Source: Sphingomonas sp. C3-2 (GTDB lineage: Bacteria; Pseudomonadota; Alphaproteobacteria; Sphingomonadales; Sphingomonadaceae). From it: 64,000 nucleotides of DNA. Of the stretch, positions 46,724 through 55,974 are shown piece by piece (positions within the stretch are counted from its first letter, which is position 1; each line of letters begins with the position of its first letter). Position numbers and translations under genes: made by a program. The stretch is taken from positions 1,550,001 through 1,614,000 of the forward strand of contig NZ_CP130322.1 of the NCBI RefSeq assembly GCF_033025475.1. The letters are read 5' to 3'. The notes under the pieces are model-generated. The model had not been told where the DNA came from. It did not search any database and worked only from the letters and a program-made list of their open reading frames with translations.

Positions 46724-48280
46724 ATGATATTCGGGCGCGTAAAGCCGCTGGACGCCATTCTCGCTACCGCCGAAAAGAAATCGCTGCACCGGTCGCTGGG
46801 GGCGCTTCAGCTCACCCTGCTCGGTGTCGGCGCAATCATCGGGACCGGTATTTTCGTTCTGACTTCCGAGGCCGCGCAAAAGGCCGGCCCCGGGATGATG
46901 ATCAGCTTCATCATTGCGGGTGCCGTCTGCGCGGTCGCCGCGCTCTGCTACTCCGAACTGGCATCGATGGTGCCCGTCTCGGGCTCCGCCTACACCTATA
47001 CCTATGCCGTGATGGGCGAATTGCTCGCCTGGCTCGTCGGCTGGGCGCTCGTCCTCGAATATGCCGTCGCGGCCTCGGCCGTCTCGGTCGGGTGGTCGGG
47101 CTATTTCGTCGGGCAGATGCGCGGCTGGTTCGGGGTCGAATTGCCATTCGAGCTTGTGAACGGCCCCTTTGCCGGCGGCATCATCAACCTGCCCGCCGTG
47201 GTGATCGCGCTGCTCATCACCGCGCTGCTCGTCCGCGGCACCACTGAAAGCGCGCGCGTCAACGCGGTGCTCGTCGCGATCAAGGTCACTGCGCTCACCG
47301 CCTTCATCATCCTCGCGCTGCCCGTGATGAAGATGGAAAATTTCCAGCCCTTCCTGCCCTTGGGCTGGGCCAGCGGCGACGGCGCAGGCGTGATCGGCGC
47401 GGCTGCCTCGATCTTCTTCGCCTATGTCGGCTTCGACGCGGTGTCGACCGCGGCGGAAGAAACCAAGAACCCCCAGCGCAACGTCCCGCTCGGCCTGCTC
47501 GGCTCGCTCGCCATCTGCACCATCTTCTACATGCTCGTGGCCGCGGGCGCGATCGGTTCGCCGCTCGGCTCGCAGCCGGTGATGAGCGCGATGGGCGAAT
47601 GGCTCGCGCCCGGTTCGACCGGCCTCGCCGATCGCTGCAAGGAACTCGCGGGGATGGGTCAGGAACCGCTGTCCTGCTCGAAGGAAGCGCTGGCGCATGT
47701 GCTGCGCGAAATCGGCTATCTCAACTTCGGCAATCTGATCGGCCTCGCGGCCTTCCTCGCGCTGCCGTCGGTCATCCTCGTGATGATCTATGGCCAGACG
47801 CGCATGTTCTTCGTGATGTCGCGTGACGGCCTGCTGCCCGAACGCCTGTCGAACGTCCATCCCAAGTGGAAGACGCCGCACATCATCACCTGCATCACGG
47901 GTGTCGGCGTCACGCTGGCCGCCGCGTTCCTGCCGGTGGGCAAGCTTGCCGATATCGCCAATGCCGGCACGCTCTTTGCGTTCTGCGCGGTCGCCATCGC
48001 CGTCGTGCTGCTCCGTCGCAAGGAACCGACGCGCCACCGGCCGTTCCGCACGCCCGCGCTGTGGCTCGTCGCCCCCGCCACGCTGATCGGCTGTGTCGTC
48101 CTTTACTGGCGTCTACCCTTCGATGCGAAGATGGTCCTGCCCATCTGGGGCGGCGTCGGCCTGCTGCTCTACTTCGCCTATGGCTATCGCAAGAGCCATC
48201 TGGGCCGTGGTCTGATCGAGGTCCACGAAACCGATCGGGATGCCCCGCCGCAGCCCGTTCCGCCCCTCCCCGATCTCTGA
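46724..48280 (+). CDS. APC-family amino acid permease
   Basis: 518-residue transporter of the amino acid-polyamine-organocation superfamily, CAT-like (YfnA/cationic amino acid) branch with 12 predicted helices. GVGAIIGTGIFVLTS is the conserved TM1 substrate loop, followed by GSAYTYTYAVMGELLAW and FFAYVGFDAVSTAAEETKNPQR. A cysteine-containing loop (DRCKELAGMGQEPLSCS) lies around residues 305-320. GAGGGG precedes the ATG. It ends at a strong bidirectional terminator shared with the adenosine kinase gene. Substrate unknown. Confidence 0.9.
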   Translation: MIFGRVKPLDAILATAEKKSLHRSLGALQLTLLGVGAIIGTGIFVLTSEAAQKAGPGMMISFIIAGAVCAVAALCYSELASMVPVSGSAYTYTYAVMGELLAWLVGWALVLEYAVAASAVSVGWSGYFVGQMRGWFGVELPFELVNGPFAGGIINLPAVVIALLITALLVRGTTESARVNAVLVAIKVTALTAFIILALPVMKMENFQPFLPLGWASGDGAGVIGAAASIFFAYVGFDAVSTAAEETKNPQRNVPLGLLGSLAICTIFYMLVAAGAIGSPLGSQPVMSAMGEWLAPGSTGLADRCKELAGMGQEPLSCSKEALAHVLREIGYLNFGNLIGLAAFLALPSVILVMIYGQTRMFFVMSRDGLLPERLSNVHPKWKTPHIITCITGVGVTLAAAFLPVGKLADIANAGTLFAFCAVAIAVVLLRRKEPTRHRPFRTPALWLVAPATLIGCVVLYWRLPFDAKMVLPIWGGVGLLLYFAYGYRKSHLGRGLIEVHETDRDAPPQPVPPLPDL

Positions 48281-48302
48281 TCGGGCGGGCAACACCCAAC
48301 AA

Positions 48303-48330
48303 AAAAGGGGAGGCCGCGGCCTCCCCTTTT
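48303..48330. terminator. Bidirectional intrinsic terminator
   Basis: A perfect 28-bp palindrome (14-bp arms, AAAAGGGGAGGCCG and its complement) lies between the convergent permease and adenosine kinase genes. T-rich sequence follows on the plus strand and A-rich sequence precedes, so it can terminate both directions. Confidence 0.9.
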
Positions 48331-48353
48331 CTTTTGCCCGTCTGGCGGAATGC

Positions 48354-49355
48354 TCAGCCGAAACGCTTGGCGGCCAGCGCCTTCAGGTCCACTTCGGGAC
48401 GCGCGCCGTAATGCGAGATGATCTCGGCCGCGCACATCGCGCCCAAGGTCAGGCTGTCGCGCACCGAACGCCCCTGCGCCTGCCCGGTCAGGAAGCCTGC
48501 CGCGAACAGATCGCCCGCGCCGGTGGTGTCGACGACCTTGTCGATCGGCTCGGCCGCCACTTCGACGCGCTCGCCGCCGGCAATCGCCAGGGCGCCCTTT
48601 TCGCTGCGGGTGACCACCAGCAGCGGCACCTTGGGCGCCGTCGCGGCCACCGCTGCCTCGAAATCCTCGGTTTCGTTGAGCGACATGATTTCCGCCTCAT
48701 TGGCGAACAGGATGTCGACATCACCGTCTTCGAGCAGCTTCACGAAATCGTCGCGGTGGCGCGAGATGCAGAAGGTATCCGACAGCGTGAACGCGACCTT
48801 GCGGCCCGCGCCGCGCGCCAGTTCGATCGCCTTGCGCATCGCCGCGCGCGGCTCGGCCGGATCCCAGAGATAGCCTTCGAGATACAGGATCGCGCCGGCC
48901 TGGATCAGCTCGGCGTCCAGCGCGGCGGCGGGCAGGAACTGCGACGCGCCCAGATAGGTGTTCATCGTGCGCTGGCCGTCGGGGGTGACGAAGATCAGGC
49001 AGCGCGCGGTGGTCGGCTCGGCCTCGGTGCGCGCCACCGTGTCGAACGCCACGCCCTGCGCGCGGATGTCGTGCGCGAACACCGCGCCCAGCTGGTCGTC
49101 GGCCACCTGGCCGATGAAACCCGCCTTGCCGCCCAGCGCCGCGACGCCCGCCACGGTGTTCGCCGCCGAACCGCCGCTCACCTCGCGGCCAACGCCCATC
49201 TTGGCGTAGAGCGCTTCGGCTTCCTCGGTCGAAAAGAGCAGCTGCATCGTGCCCTTGGCCATGCCTTCTTCGGCGATGAAGGCGTCATCGGTCTGCGCCA
49301 GCACGTCGACGATGGCGTTGCCGATCGCGACGATGTCATATTGCGGATCGCTCAA
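48354..49355 (-). CDS. Adenosine kinase (PfkB family)
   Basis: 333-residue ribokinase-fold enzyme, adenosine kinase type, which salvages adenosine to AMP. GGSAANTVAGVAALGG is the substrate loop and DTTGAGDLFAAGFL contains the catalytic Asp and anion hole. The start is a TTG at 49355 because AGGAG lies six bases upstream and no nearby in-frame ATG is suitable; homologues begin just before YDIVAIGNAIVDVL. Some PfkB members prefer other sugars, but this sequence fits adenosine kinase best. Transcribed toward the permease. Confidence 0.88.
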   Translation of the reverse strand: MSDPQYDIVAIGNAIVDVLAQTDDAFIAEEGMAKGTMQLLFSTEEAEALYAKMGVGREVSGGSAANTVAGVAALGGKAGFIGQVADDQLGAVFAHDIRAQGVAFDTVARTEAEPTTARCLIFVTPDGQRTMNTYLGASQFLPAAALDAELIQAGAILYLEGYLWDPAEPRAAMRKAIELARGAGRKVAFTLSDTFCISRHRDDFVKLLEDGDVDILFANEAEIMSLNETEDFEAAVAATAPKVPLLVVTRSEKGALAIAGGERVEVAAEPIDKVVDTTGAGDLFAAGFLTGQAQGRSVRDSLTLGAMCAAEIISHYGARPEVDLKALAAKRFG

Positions 49356-49461
49356 GAAATGCTCCTGAATGGGAATGTTTATGGGTGATTTTGCGCAGAG
49401 GCGTAATCGCGCGCGCACGCCGACGCAACCGCGCGGTTGACGCTCCGGCGTATCGCACGCC

Positions 49462-50154
49462 ATGCTGGGTTGGATGATCCGCGCTTTCGCCCTGTCGCTC
49501 GGCCAGCTTTTCGACAAGGCGATCCTGTCGATCCTGCTCCGTGTCGTGGCACTCACCCTGTTCTTTTTCCTCATTTTTGCCGCTTTGCTCTGGTGGGGGG
49601 CGGACCGCGCAGCCGATCATTATGGCTGGGGCCGCTCGGGCGATGTCGCGGCGGCGATCGGCGCGGTCGTGACGGGCGGGCTCGCCGCGTGGCTGCTGTT
49701 CCGCGTCGTCGCGGTCACCATCCTCAACCTCTTCGCGGATTCGGTGGTCGAGGCGGTCGAACGCAAAACTTATCCACAGGCGCTCGCCCAGGCCCGCCCG
49801 GTGGGGCTTGCCACGTCGCTGCGCATGGCGCTCGCCTCGGCGGCGCGCGCGATCGGGCTCAACCTTTTGCTGCTGCCGCTCTATGTCGCGCTGCTCTTCA
49901 CCGGCGGGATCGGCACCGCGCTTGTCTTCTTCATCGCCAATGCGCTGCTGCTCGGGCGCGATCTCGGTGAAATGGTGGCGGTCCGCCATCTCGATCGTGG
50001 GGCAATCCGGGCATGGCTCGCGACGACCCGCGCCCAGCGCTTTACGCTCGGGCTTGTCGCGACGGGGTTGTTTGTGGTTCCTGTCGCCAATCTTGCCGCC
50101 CCCATTCTCGGGGCAGCCATGGCAACCCATCTGTTCCACGGGAGAAAATCATGA
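49462..50154 (+). CDS. EI24/CysZ-like membrane protein
   Basis: 230-residue integral membrane protein of the EI24 (CysZ-type) superfamily with about four helices; hydrophobic stretches lie around residues 25-45, 65-85, 130-165 and 200-220. In E. coli CysZ is a sulfate channel, but this family is broad and the local context gives no sulfur link. It overlaps the next small lipoprotein by four bases, suggesting coupled expression. Confidence 0.8.
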   Translation: MLGWMIRAFALSLGQLFDKAILSILLRVVALTLFFFLIFAALLWWGADRAADHYGWGRSGDVAAAIGAVVTGGLAAWLLFRVVAVTILNLFADSVVEAVERKTYPQALAQARPVGLATSLRMALASAARAIGLNLLLLPLYVALLFTGGIGTALVFFIANALLLGRDLGEMVAVRHLDRGAIRAWLATTRAQRFTLGLVATGLFVVPVANLAAPILGAAMATHLFHGRKS

Positions 50155-50519
50155 ACGCACGAAGCTGGTCGATCGCAAGCGGCGCCGCGCTGCTGCTCGC
50201 CGGCTGCGCGGCGGTCCCCAATGGCGGCCAATCGACCGCGCCGTCCACACCCTCATCGCCGATGCGGGCCGAGGGGCTGGAAGATGTTCTGGGTCAGGAT
50301 GCGCGCGCGCTCACCCGCCTGTTCGGCCAGCCGGTTCAGGACATGCGCGAATTTAGCGGGCGGCGCCTCCAGTTCACCAATGGCCGCTGCGTGCTCGACG
50401 CCTATCTCTACGCCCGGCGCGAGGGGCAGGAAGCCGTCGTCACCCATGTCGATGCGCGCCTGCCCGATGGGCGCGACACCGATCGCGCGGGCTGCGCCGC
50501 CACGCTCAAGCGGCGCTGA
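50151..50519 (+). CDS. Small putative lipoprotein
   Basis: 122-residue lipoprotein with lipobox LLAGC (Cys18). The mature part contains [33 protein letters not shown]-like repeats of charged helix and RCVLDAYLY, with three further cysteines (two late in the chain, including GCAATLKRR). No catalytic motif recognised. ATG overlaps the EI24 stop by four bases; its last 14 bases overlap the convergent queG gene. Confidence 0.75.
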   Translation: MNARSWSIASGAALLLAGCAAVPNGGQSTAPSTPSSPMRAEGLEDVLGQDARALTRLFGQPVQDMREFSGRRLQFTNGRCVLDAYLYARREGQEAVVTHVDARLPDGRDTDRAGCAATLKRR

Positions 50520-51591
50520 GCGCCTCGATATCCTCGCCGTAGCGGTACCGCGCCGGCGCCAGCCGCGCGGCCGCCCATAAGGCGGCATCACGCACCGCCG
50601 GATCGGGATCGCCGAGCAATGCTTCGGTTACCGGCAGCAAGGCCGGGTTGCCGCTATTGCCCGCCGCGATCGCGGCGTTGCGCACCATCCGGTCGCGCCC
50701 GATCCGCTTGATCGGCGATCCCGAAAACACCGCGCGGAACCCGGCATCGTCGAGCGCCATCAGGTCGGCAAGCATCGGCACGGTCAGTTCGGCGCGCGGC
50801 GCAAAGGCGCGGTTGGCGCGCCCGGCCTGCGCGAACTTGTTCCACGGGCACACCGCAAGGCAATCGTCGCAGCCATAGATGCGGTTGCCCAGCGCCGCCC
50901 GGAACTCCACCGGGATCGGCCCCTTATGCTCGATCGTCAGATAGGAAACGCACCGCCGCGCATCGACGCGGTAGGGCGCGGGGAAGGCCTGTGTCGGGCA
51001 GGCATCCTGGCACGCGCGGCACGATCCGCACCGATCGCGCCCCGCCCGGTCGGGCGCCAGCTCCAGCGTCGTGTAGATCGCGCCCAGAAACAACCAGCTG
51101 CCATCGGTCCGGCTCACCAGATTGCTGTGCTTGCCCTGCCAGCCAATCCCCGCCGCCTCGGCCAGCGGCTTTTCCATCACCGGCGCGGTATCGACGAAAA
51201 CCTTGAGCTCGCCCCCCGTCCGCTCGACCAGCCAGCGCGCCAGATGCTTCAGCGCCTTTTTCACGATGTCGTGATAGTCGCTGCCCTGCGCATAGACCGA
51301 TATCCGTCCCGCTTCGGGATGATCGGCCAGCGCCAGCGGATCACTCACGGGGGCATAGCTCATGCCCAGCATGATCACCGATTGCACCTCGGGCCACAGC
51401 CCTTGCGGGCTACCGCGCTGGGCTGCGCGCTCCGCCATCCACAGCATGTCGCCGTGGCATCCATCGGCCAGCCACTGGTGGAGCCGCGCGGCGGTCGCGG
51501 GCGCGGCATCGGCGCGCGCTATCCCGCAGGCAACGAAGCCAAGCCGCGCCGCCTCCTCGCGCAATGCCTGCTCGATACCGCCCTTCACCAT
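50506..51591 (-). CDS. queG: Epoxyqueuosine reductase
   Basis: 361-residue cobalamin-dependent enzyme for the last step of queuosine synthesis, reducing epoxyqueuosine in tRNA to queuosine. Two 4Fe-4S clusters are predicted from [13 protein letters not shown] and [14 protein letters not shown], and the cobalamin-binding N-terminal domain includes [20 protein letters not shown] and [11 protein letters not shown]-like segments. A C-terminal HEAT-like stretch ([26 protein letters not shown]) is usual. The 3' end overlaps the convergent lipoprotein by 14 bases. Confidence 0.94.
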   Translation of the reverse strand: MVKGGIEQALREEAARLGFVACGIARADAAPATAARLHQWLADGCHGDMLWMAERAAQRGSPQGLWPEVQSVIMLGMSYAPVSDPLALADHPEAGRISVYAQGSDYHDIVKKALKHLARWLVERTGGELKVFVDTAPVMEKPLAEAAGIGWQGKHSNLVSRTDGSWLFLGAIYTTLELAPDRAGRDRCGSCRACQDACPTQAFPAPYRVDARRCVSYLTIEHKGPIPVEFRAALGNRIYGCDDCLAVCPWNKFAQAGRANRAFAPRAELTVPMLADLMALDDAGFRAVFSGSPIKRIGRDRMVRNAAIAAGNSGNPALLPVTEALLGDPDPAVRDAALWAAARLAPARYRYGEDIEALSAA

Positions 51592-51736
51592 TCGCTAACC
51601 ACTCGTCGCCTAGCCCTGAAAAACCTCGTACCGCCCAGCATAGACGCAAGTCGCGAGGGATGCGACGGGCGATACAGCCTGGCCGCATGGCGCATTGACC
51701 CGCGCCGGAAATATGCCGAACGTGTGGGGGATGGAG

Positions 51737-52669
51737 ATGATTTCGGCCAAGGTGCACCACGAAGCGGCGGTGACGGCGCAGGGGCTTACCAAATTTTTCG
51801 GCGACCGTGCGGTCGTGAAAGGCATCGACCTCTCGGTTCCGCGCGGGATGATCTACGGCATTCTCGGTCCCAATGGCGCGGGCAAGACGACCACGATCCG
51901 CATGTTGCTCGGCATTATCGAGCCCGATCGGGGCAGCCGTACCGTGCTCGGCCATGCGCGCCCGCGCGATGGCGGCGATCATATCGGCTATCTGCCCGAA
52001 GAACGCGGCCTTTATCCGGGCATGAAGGCGGTCGACGCGATCGCGTTCATGGGCGCGCTGCGCGGCCTGCCCCGCGCCGAGGGCAAGGCACGCGCGGCAG
52101 TTCTGCTGCGCGAGGCCGGGCTCGGGCACGCGATCGACCAGCGCATCCGCCGCCTGTCCAAGGGGATGGCGCAGTTCGTCCAGTTGCTCGGCGCGATCGT
52201 CCACCAGCCCGAACTCATCGTGCTCGACGAACCCTTTTCGGGCCTCGATCCGGTCAACCAGGAACGGCTTGAGGCGCTCATCGTGCGCGAACGCGATCGC
52301 GGCGCCACCGTGCTCTTTTCCACCCATGTCATGGCGCATGCCGAACGGCTGTGCGATCGGCTCGCGATCATCGCCGGTGGCCAGCGCCGTTTCGAAGGCA
52401 CAGTCGACGAAGCCCGCGCCACGCTGCCGATGCGCGCGCTCTACACCCCGCGCACGAACGGCCCCGGCCTCGCCGCGCTGCTCCCGGCGGGGCATGAGGC
52501 GGTGGGCGCCGCCTACCGCTTCACCCTGCCGCCCGAAGGGATTGAGCCGCTGATCCAGACATTGCTTGCCCAGGGCCACGGCATTGCCGGCCTCTCGCTC
52601 GACCGGCCGGGGCTGCACGACGCCTTTGTGCGGATCGTCAACCAGGCCAATGCAGAGGTGCAGGCATGA
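51737..52669 (+). CDS. ABC transporter ATP-binding protein (NatA-like)
   Basis: 310-residue ABC ATPase of the type that pairs with an ABC-2 permease for export. Walker A is GPNGAGKTT, the signature is LSKGMAQ, Walker B is LIVLDEPFSGLD, and the His switch is in FSTHVMAHAE. The C-terminal extension after the nucleotide-binding domain is typical of NatA/Ybh-type subunits. ATG at 51737 has GGGGG six bases ahead; 51731 is an alternative. The stop overlaps the permease ATG by four bases. Confidence 0.92.
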   Translation: MISAKVHHEAAVTAQGLTKFFGDRAVVKGIDLSVPRGMIYGILGPNGAGKTTTIRMLLGIIEPDRGSRTVLGHARPRDGGDHIGYLPEERGLYPGMKAVDAIAFMGALRGLPRAEGKARAAVLLREAGLGHAIDQRIRRLSKGMAQFVQLLGAIVHQPELIVLDEPFSGLDPVNQERLEALIVRERDRGATVLFSTHVMAHAERLCDRLAIIAGGQRRFEGTVDEARATLPMRALYTPRTNGPGLAALLPAGHEAVGAAYRFTLPPEGIEPLIQTLLAQGHGIAGLSLDRPGLHDAFVRIVNQANAEVQA

Positions 52670-53907
52670 ACCGGCTTGTCCGCCAGACGGCGGTGATCGC
52701 GCGGCGCGATTTCGTCGCCACGGTCTTCACCCCCACCTTCCTCATCTTCCTGCTCGCCCCCTTCTTCATGATCCTGCTCGGTGTCGTCGGCGGGCTCGGC
52801 GCGTCGCGCGCGGGGCAGGCGAGCGTCGTTCCGGGCGAAATCGTGGCGCTCGTCAGCGCCGAGGATGCCACGCGGCTCCACGCCGCCGATGGCGCGCTGC
52901 GCCGGATCTACCGCGCGCATGAGGAACCACCGGCGCTGCGTACGCTGTCGCTCCCCGCCGATCCCGCATCCGCCGCGCGCACGCTCATCGCCCGCCCCGA
53001 TGTCCAGACGGGCGCCATTCTCTACGGCCCGCTCGATCGCCCCCATATTCTGGTCGGTCCGCTCGGCCCGCGCGCGGGCGACTATCTTGCCCGGCTGGCC
53101 GAGGATGCGCTGCGCGCCGGCCGTGCCGGGATCGCAGTCGATGCAAAGCTCAGCCAGCCGATCGTCGAACGGATCGCGCACAAGACCCCTACCCCGCGCG
53201 GCAAGGAAGGGCTTGGCTTCGGGGCCGTCTTCGTCCTCTTCTTCCTCACCCTGCTCCTCGCCGGGCAGGCGGTTGGCACCATGGCCGAGGAAAAGAGCAA
53301 CAAGGTGATCGAGATTCTCGCCGCCGCCGTCCCGCTCGAGGCCGTCTTTCTCGGCAAGCTCATCGGCATGTTCGGCGTCGCATTGCTCTTCATCGCCTTT
53401 TGGGGGGCGCTCGCCGTGATCGGCATCGCGCAGGCGCCGGTCGATGCCGCGCTCTCCGCGCATCTCAGCCCCGCCATCGGGCTCCCCGCCTTTCTCGTTC
53501 TCGCCGCCGCCTATTTCACCATGGCCTATCTGCTTCTGGGCGCGGTCTTCCTCGGCGTCGGCGCACAGGCGGCCACGGTGCGCGAGATTCAGCTTCTCTC
53601 GCTGCCCATCACGCTGTTTCAGGTCGCGATGTTCGGCATGTCCTCGGCAGCGGCGTCCGATCCGGGGTCGACGGTCGCGCGCGTAGCAGAGATATTTCCC
53701 TTCTCCTCGCCCTTTGCCATGGCGGCGCGCGCGGCAACCGAAACGGCGCTCTGGCCGCATCTTCTGGCGCTGGGCTGGCAGGCGCTCTGGGTTGCGATCA
53801 CGATCATCGTCTCGGCCCGCCTTTTCCGCCGCGGCGTGCTCAAATCAGGCTCGGGCACGCTCTTCCGGCGGCGACGGCCACAGGCGCCGGACGCGTCATT
53901 GACATAG
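52666..53907 (+). CDS. ABC-2 type permease (NatB-like)
   Basis: 413-residue membrane partner of the preceding ATPase. One N-terminal helix (about residues 25-50), a large extracytoplasmic domain with the AEDATRLHAAD to KTPTPRGKEG region, then five further helices, with EEKSNKVIEILAAAVPLEAVFLGKLIG typical of ABC2_membrane_3 permeases. Substrate unknown; homologues export Na+, drugs or lipids. A TTGACA box overlaps its 3' end (53899-53904) and may be the -35 of the P450 gene. Confidence 0.9.
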   Translation: MNRLVRQTAVIARRDFVATVFTPTFLIFLLAPFFMILLGVVGGLGASRAGQASVVPGEIVALVSAEDATRLHAADGALRRIYRAHEEPPALRTLSLPADPASAARTLIARPDVQTGAILYGPLDRPHILVGPLGPRAGDYLARLAEDALRAGRAGIAVDAKLSQPIVERIAHKTPTPRGKEGLGFGAVFVLFFLTLLLAGQAVGTMAEEKSNKVIEILAAAVPLEAVFLGKLIGMFGVALLFIAFWGALAVIGIAQAPVDAALSAHLSPAIGLPAFLVLAAAYFTMAYLLLGAVFLGVGAQAATVREIQLLSLPITLFQVAMFGMSSAAASDPGSTVARVAEIFPFSSPFAMAARAATETALWPHLLALGWQALWVAITIIVSARLFRRGVLKSGSGTLFRRRRPQAPDASLT

Positions 53908-53973
53908 GTGTAAACAGTGGCATTCTGCAACGGATAAGGTGCCGGCACTGGCGCCATCAGGAGAGAGGCTGCC

Positions 53974-55218
53974 ATGGCAACGCGTGCGCCCGACATGTCC
54001 CCCTTGTCCGTTTCCGATCCGCTCGATGTCAGCCGGGCCGAAATCTACCGCGATCATCAATGGCATGAACCCTTTCGGCGGCTGCGCGCCGAATCCCCCG
54101 TCTATCGGTGCGAGAACAGCGCCTTCGGTCCCTATTGGTCGGTGACGACGTACAAGCCGATCGTCCATGTCGAGTCGCTTCCCGAACTCTATTCCTCCTC
54201 CTGGCAATATGGCGGCATCACCCTTGCCGATCCCAAGGAAACCGCCACGTTCACGATGCCGATGTTCATCGCGATGGATCGGCCCGAGCATACCGCCGAA
54301 CGCCGCACGGTCGCCCCCGCCTTCACGCCGAGCGAGATGGTCCGTCTCTCCACCTCGATCCGCGAACGCACCGCGCAGTTGCTCGATTCGCTGCCGCTGG
54401 GCGCGCGGTTCGACTGGGTCGACACGGTCTCGATCGAACTCACCACGCAGATGCTCGCCATCCTGTTCGATTTCCCGTGGGAAGATCGCCGCAAGCTGCC
54501 CTATTGGTCCGACTGGGCGGGCAATATCGAGCTTGTCCATAACGAGGAAACCCGCCAGCAACGGCTCAACGTGCTGTTCGAAATGGGCGCCTATTTCAAG
54601 ACGCTCTGGGCCGAAAAGGCCAAGCAGCCGCCGGGCCCCGATCTCATCTCGATGATGGTCCATTCCGAGGCGATGAGCCATATGGACGAGCACGAGTTTC
54701 TCGGAAACCTCATCCTGCTCATCGTCGGCGGCAACGATACCACGCGCAATTCGATGACCGGGCTGGCTTATGGGCTCAACAAATTCCCCGAAGAACGCGC
54801 CAAGCTCGAGGGCAATCCCGCGATCATCCCCAATGCGGTGTCCGAAATCATCCGCTGGCAGACCCCGCTCGCGCATATGCGCCGCACCGCCACCGAGGAT
54901 ACCGAGCTTGAAGGCCAGCGCATCGCCAAGGGTGACAAGCTCGCGCTCTGGTATATCTCGGGCAATCGCGACGAAAGCGTCTTTCCCAATGCCGACCGGC
55001 TGATCGTCGACCGCGAAAATGCCCGGCGCCACCTCGCCTTTGGCTATGGCATCCATCGCTGCGTGGGGGCCCGGCTGGCCGAGCTTCAGCTCTCGATCCT
55101 GCTCGAAGAAATGGCCAAGCGGCGGCTGCGCGTGAACGTGCTGGACGAACCAGACCGCGTCGCCGCCTGTTTCGTCAACGGCTATCGCAGCCTGCCGGTC
55201 GAACTCAGCCGCTATTGA
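53974..55218 (+). CDS. Cytochrome P450, CYP153-like alkane/fatty-acid terminal hydroxylase
   Basis: 414-residue soluble P450. Heme loop FGYGIHRCVG with axial Cys363, I-helix GGNDTT (252-257, Thr for O2 activation), and ExxR (Glu291-Arg294) are all present. Long blocks such as FGPYWSVT, FIAMDRPEH, VSIELTTQMLA, LIVGGNDTTRNSMTG, IIRWQTPL and SGNRDESV closely match CYP153A enzymes, which hydroxylate medium-chain alkanes at the terminal carbon. No ferredoxin or reductase gene is beside it, so electron partners must be elsewhere. ABC exporter genes precede it by 66 bases. Confidence 0.9.
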   Translation: MATRAPDMSPLSVSDPLDVSRAEIYRDHQWHEPFRRLRAESPVYRCENSAFGPYWSVTTYKPIVHVESLPELYSSSWQYGGITLADPKETATFTMPMFIAMDRPEHTAERRTVAPAFTPSEMVRLSTSIRERTAQLLDSLPLGARFDWVDTVSIELTTQMLAILFDFPWEDRRKLPYWSDWAGNIELVHNEETRQQRLNVLFEMGAYFKTLWAEKAKQPPGPDLISMMVHSEAMSHMDEHEFLGNLILLIVGGNDTTRNSMTGLAYGLNKFPEERAKLEGNPAIIPNAVSEIIRWQTPLAHMRRTATEDTELEGQRIAKGDKLALWYISGNRDESVFPNADRLIVDRENARRHLAFGYGIHRCVGARLAELQLSILLEEMAKRRLRVNVLDEPDRVAACFVNGYRSLPVELSRY

Positions 55219-55244
55219 ACGCGGACCGCGCCGCCGCACCCGTC

Positions 55245-55835
55245 TCAGTTGGCGGCGACGGCGGTTTCGGCGGGTTTGGCGTCATCGTCGCGCTTGTCCT
55301 TCTGGCGCCCGACCATGCGCATATCGGTCACCTGCGGGTTCAGCTGATGCAACTGCTCAAGATAGCTACGCGGCTTCTTCATCAGCTTTTTGGGAAAGGC
55401 CACATCAAGCCCGATCGCCTGCGCGGCCTCGCCCACGAAAAAGACGCAGTTCGCGGTGTTCATATTGTAGCTCGGGCTCGGCGCGTCGCGCCATTTGTCC
55501 ACCACCCCCAAAATCGCGGCATATTGGGCATCGGTCAGCGTCATCGAAAAATGCGGCTTGCTGTGCGCGACATAGCCGGGCTTGGCGATATCGATCCGCC
55601 CCGCCACCGAACCGAACAAAATGGCCGGCGTAATCGTCTTGGCGGTGAAGCCGTAATTGGTGTCCACCGGCACGCCGCCCGCTTCGGGCGTGCCCTCCAG
55701 CGTGAAAAAGGCATGGGGAAAATGATCGTCCAGATCATGCGAGTAAAAGGTCACGACAACCTGCGCCGACGCCATCTGGACGGGCAGCCACAAGGCCAGC
55801 GCCGCGCAGCCACGCAAAATCCACCGAAACATCAT
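55245..55835 (-). CDS. Secreted protein, possible permuted papain-like (NlpC/P60-like) fold
   Basis: 196-residue exported protein (signal peptide to about residue 24, ASAQ). A His41 (PHAFFTLEG) precedes Cys130 (NTANCVFFVGEAAQAIG), the order and spacing of circularly permuted NlpC/P60 papain-like domains; VDTNYGFTAK and SKPHFSMTLTDAQ in between are also reminiscent of that fold. I cannot identify a third catalytic residue, so an enzyme role is inference. The C terminus is lysine- and aspartate-rich. Start at 55835 has GGGGG just upstream. Confidence 0.65.
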   Translation of the reverse strand: MMFRWILRGCAALALWLPVQMASAQVVVTFYSHDLDDHFPHAFFTLEGTPEAGGVPVDTNYGFTAKTITPAILFGSVAGRIDIAKPGYVAHSKPHFSMTLTDAQYAAILGVVDKWRDAPSPSYNMNTANCVFFVGEAAQAIGLDVAFPKKLMKKPRSYLEQLHQLNPQVTDMRMVGRQKDKRDDDAKPAETAVAAN

Positions 55836-55974
55836 ACCCCCTATACGCCTCCGCCCCGCAGACAATGACGCGCCGCACGGCTCCATACCATCCCTATAGC
55901 AACGCCGCGCATTGCTGCCTTTCCGCATACGTAAAGTCGGGCTATGCCTTGTTACTGAATGGAAGGGGATGCCG

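Noticed and set aside
52513-53760. 415-codon minus-strand frame opposite the ABC permease
   Set aside because: Antisense shadow rich in Glu, Gly and Arg, no motif.
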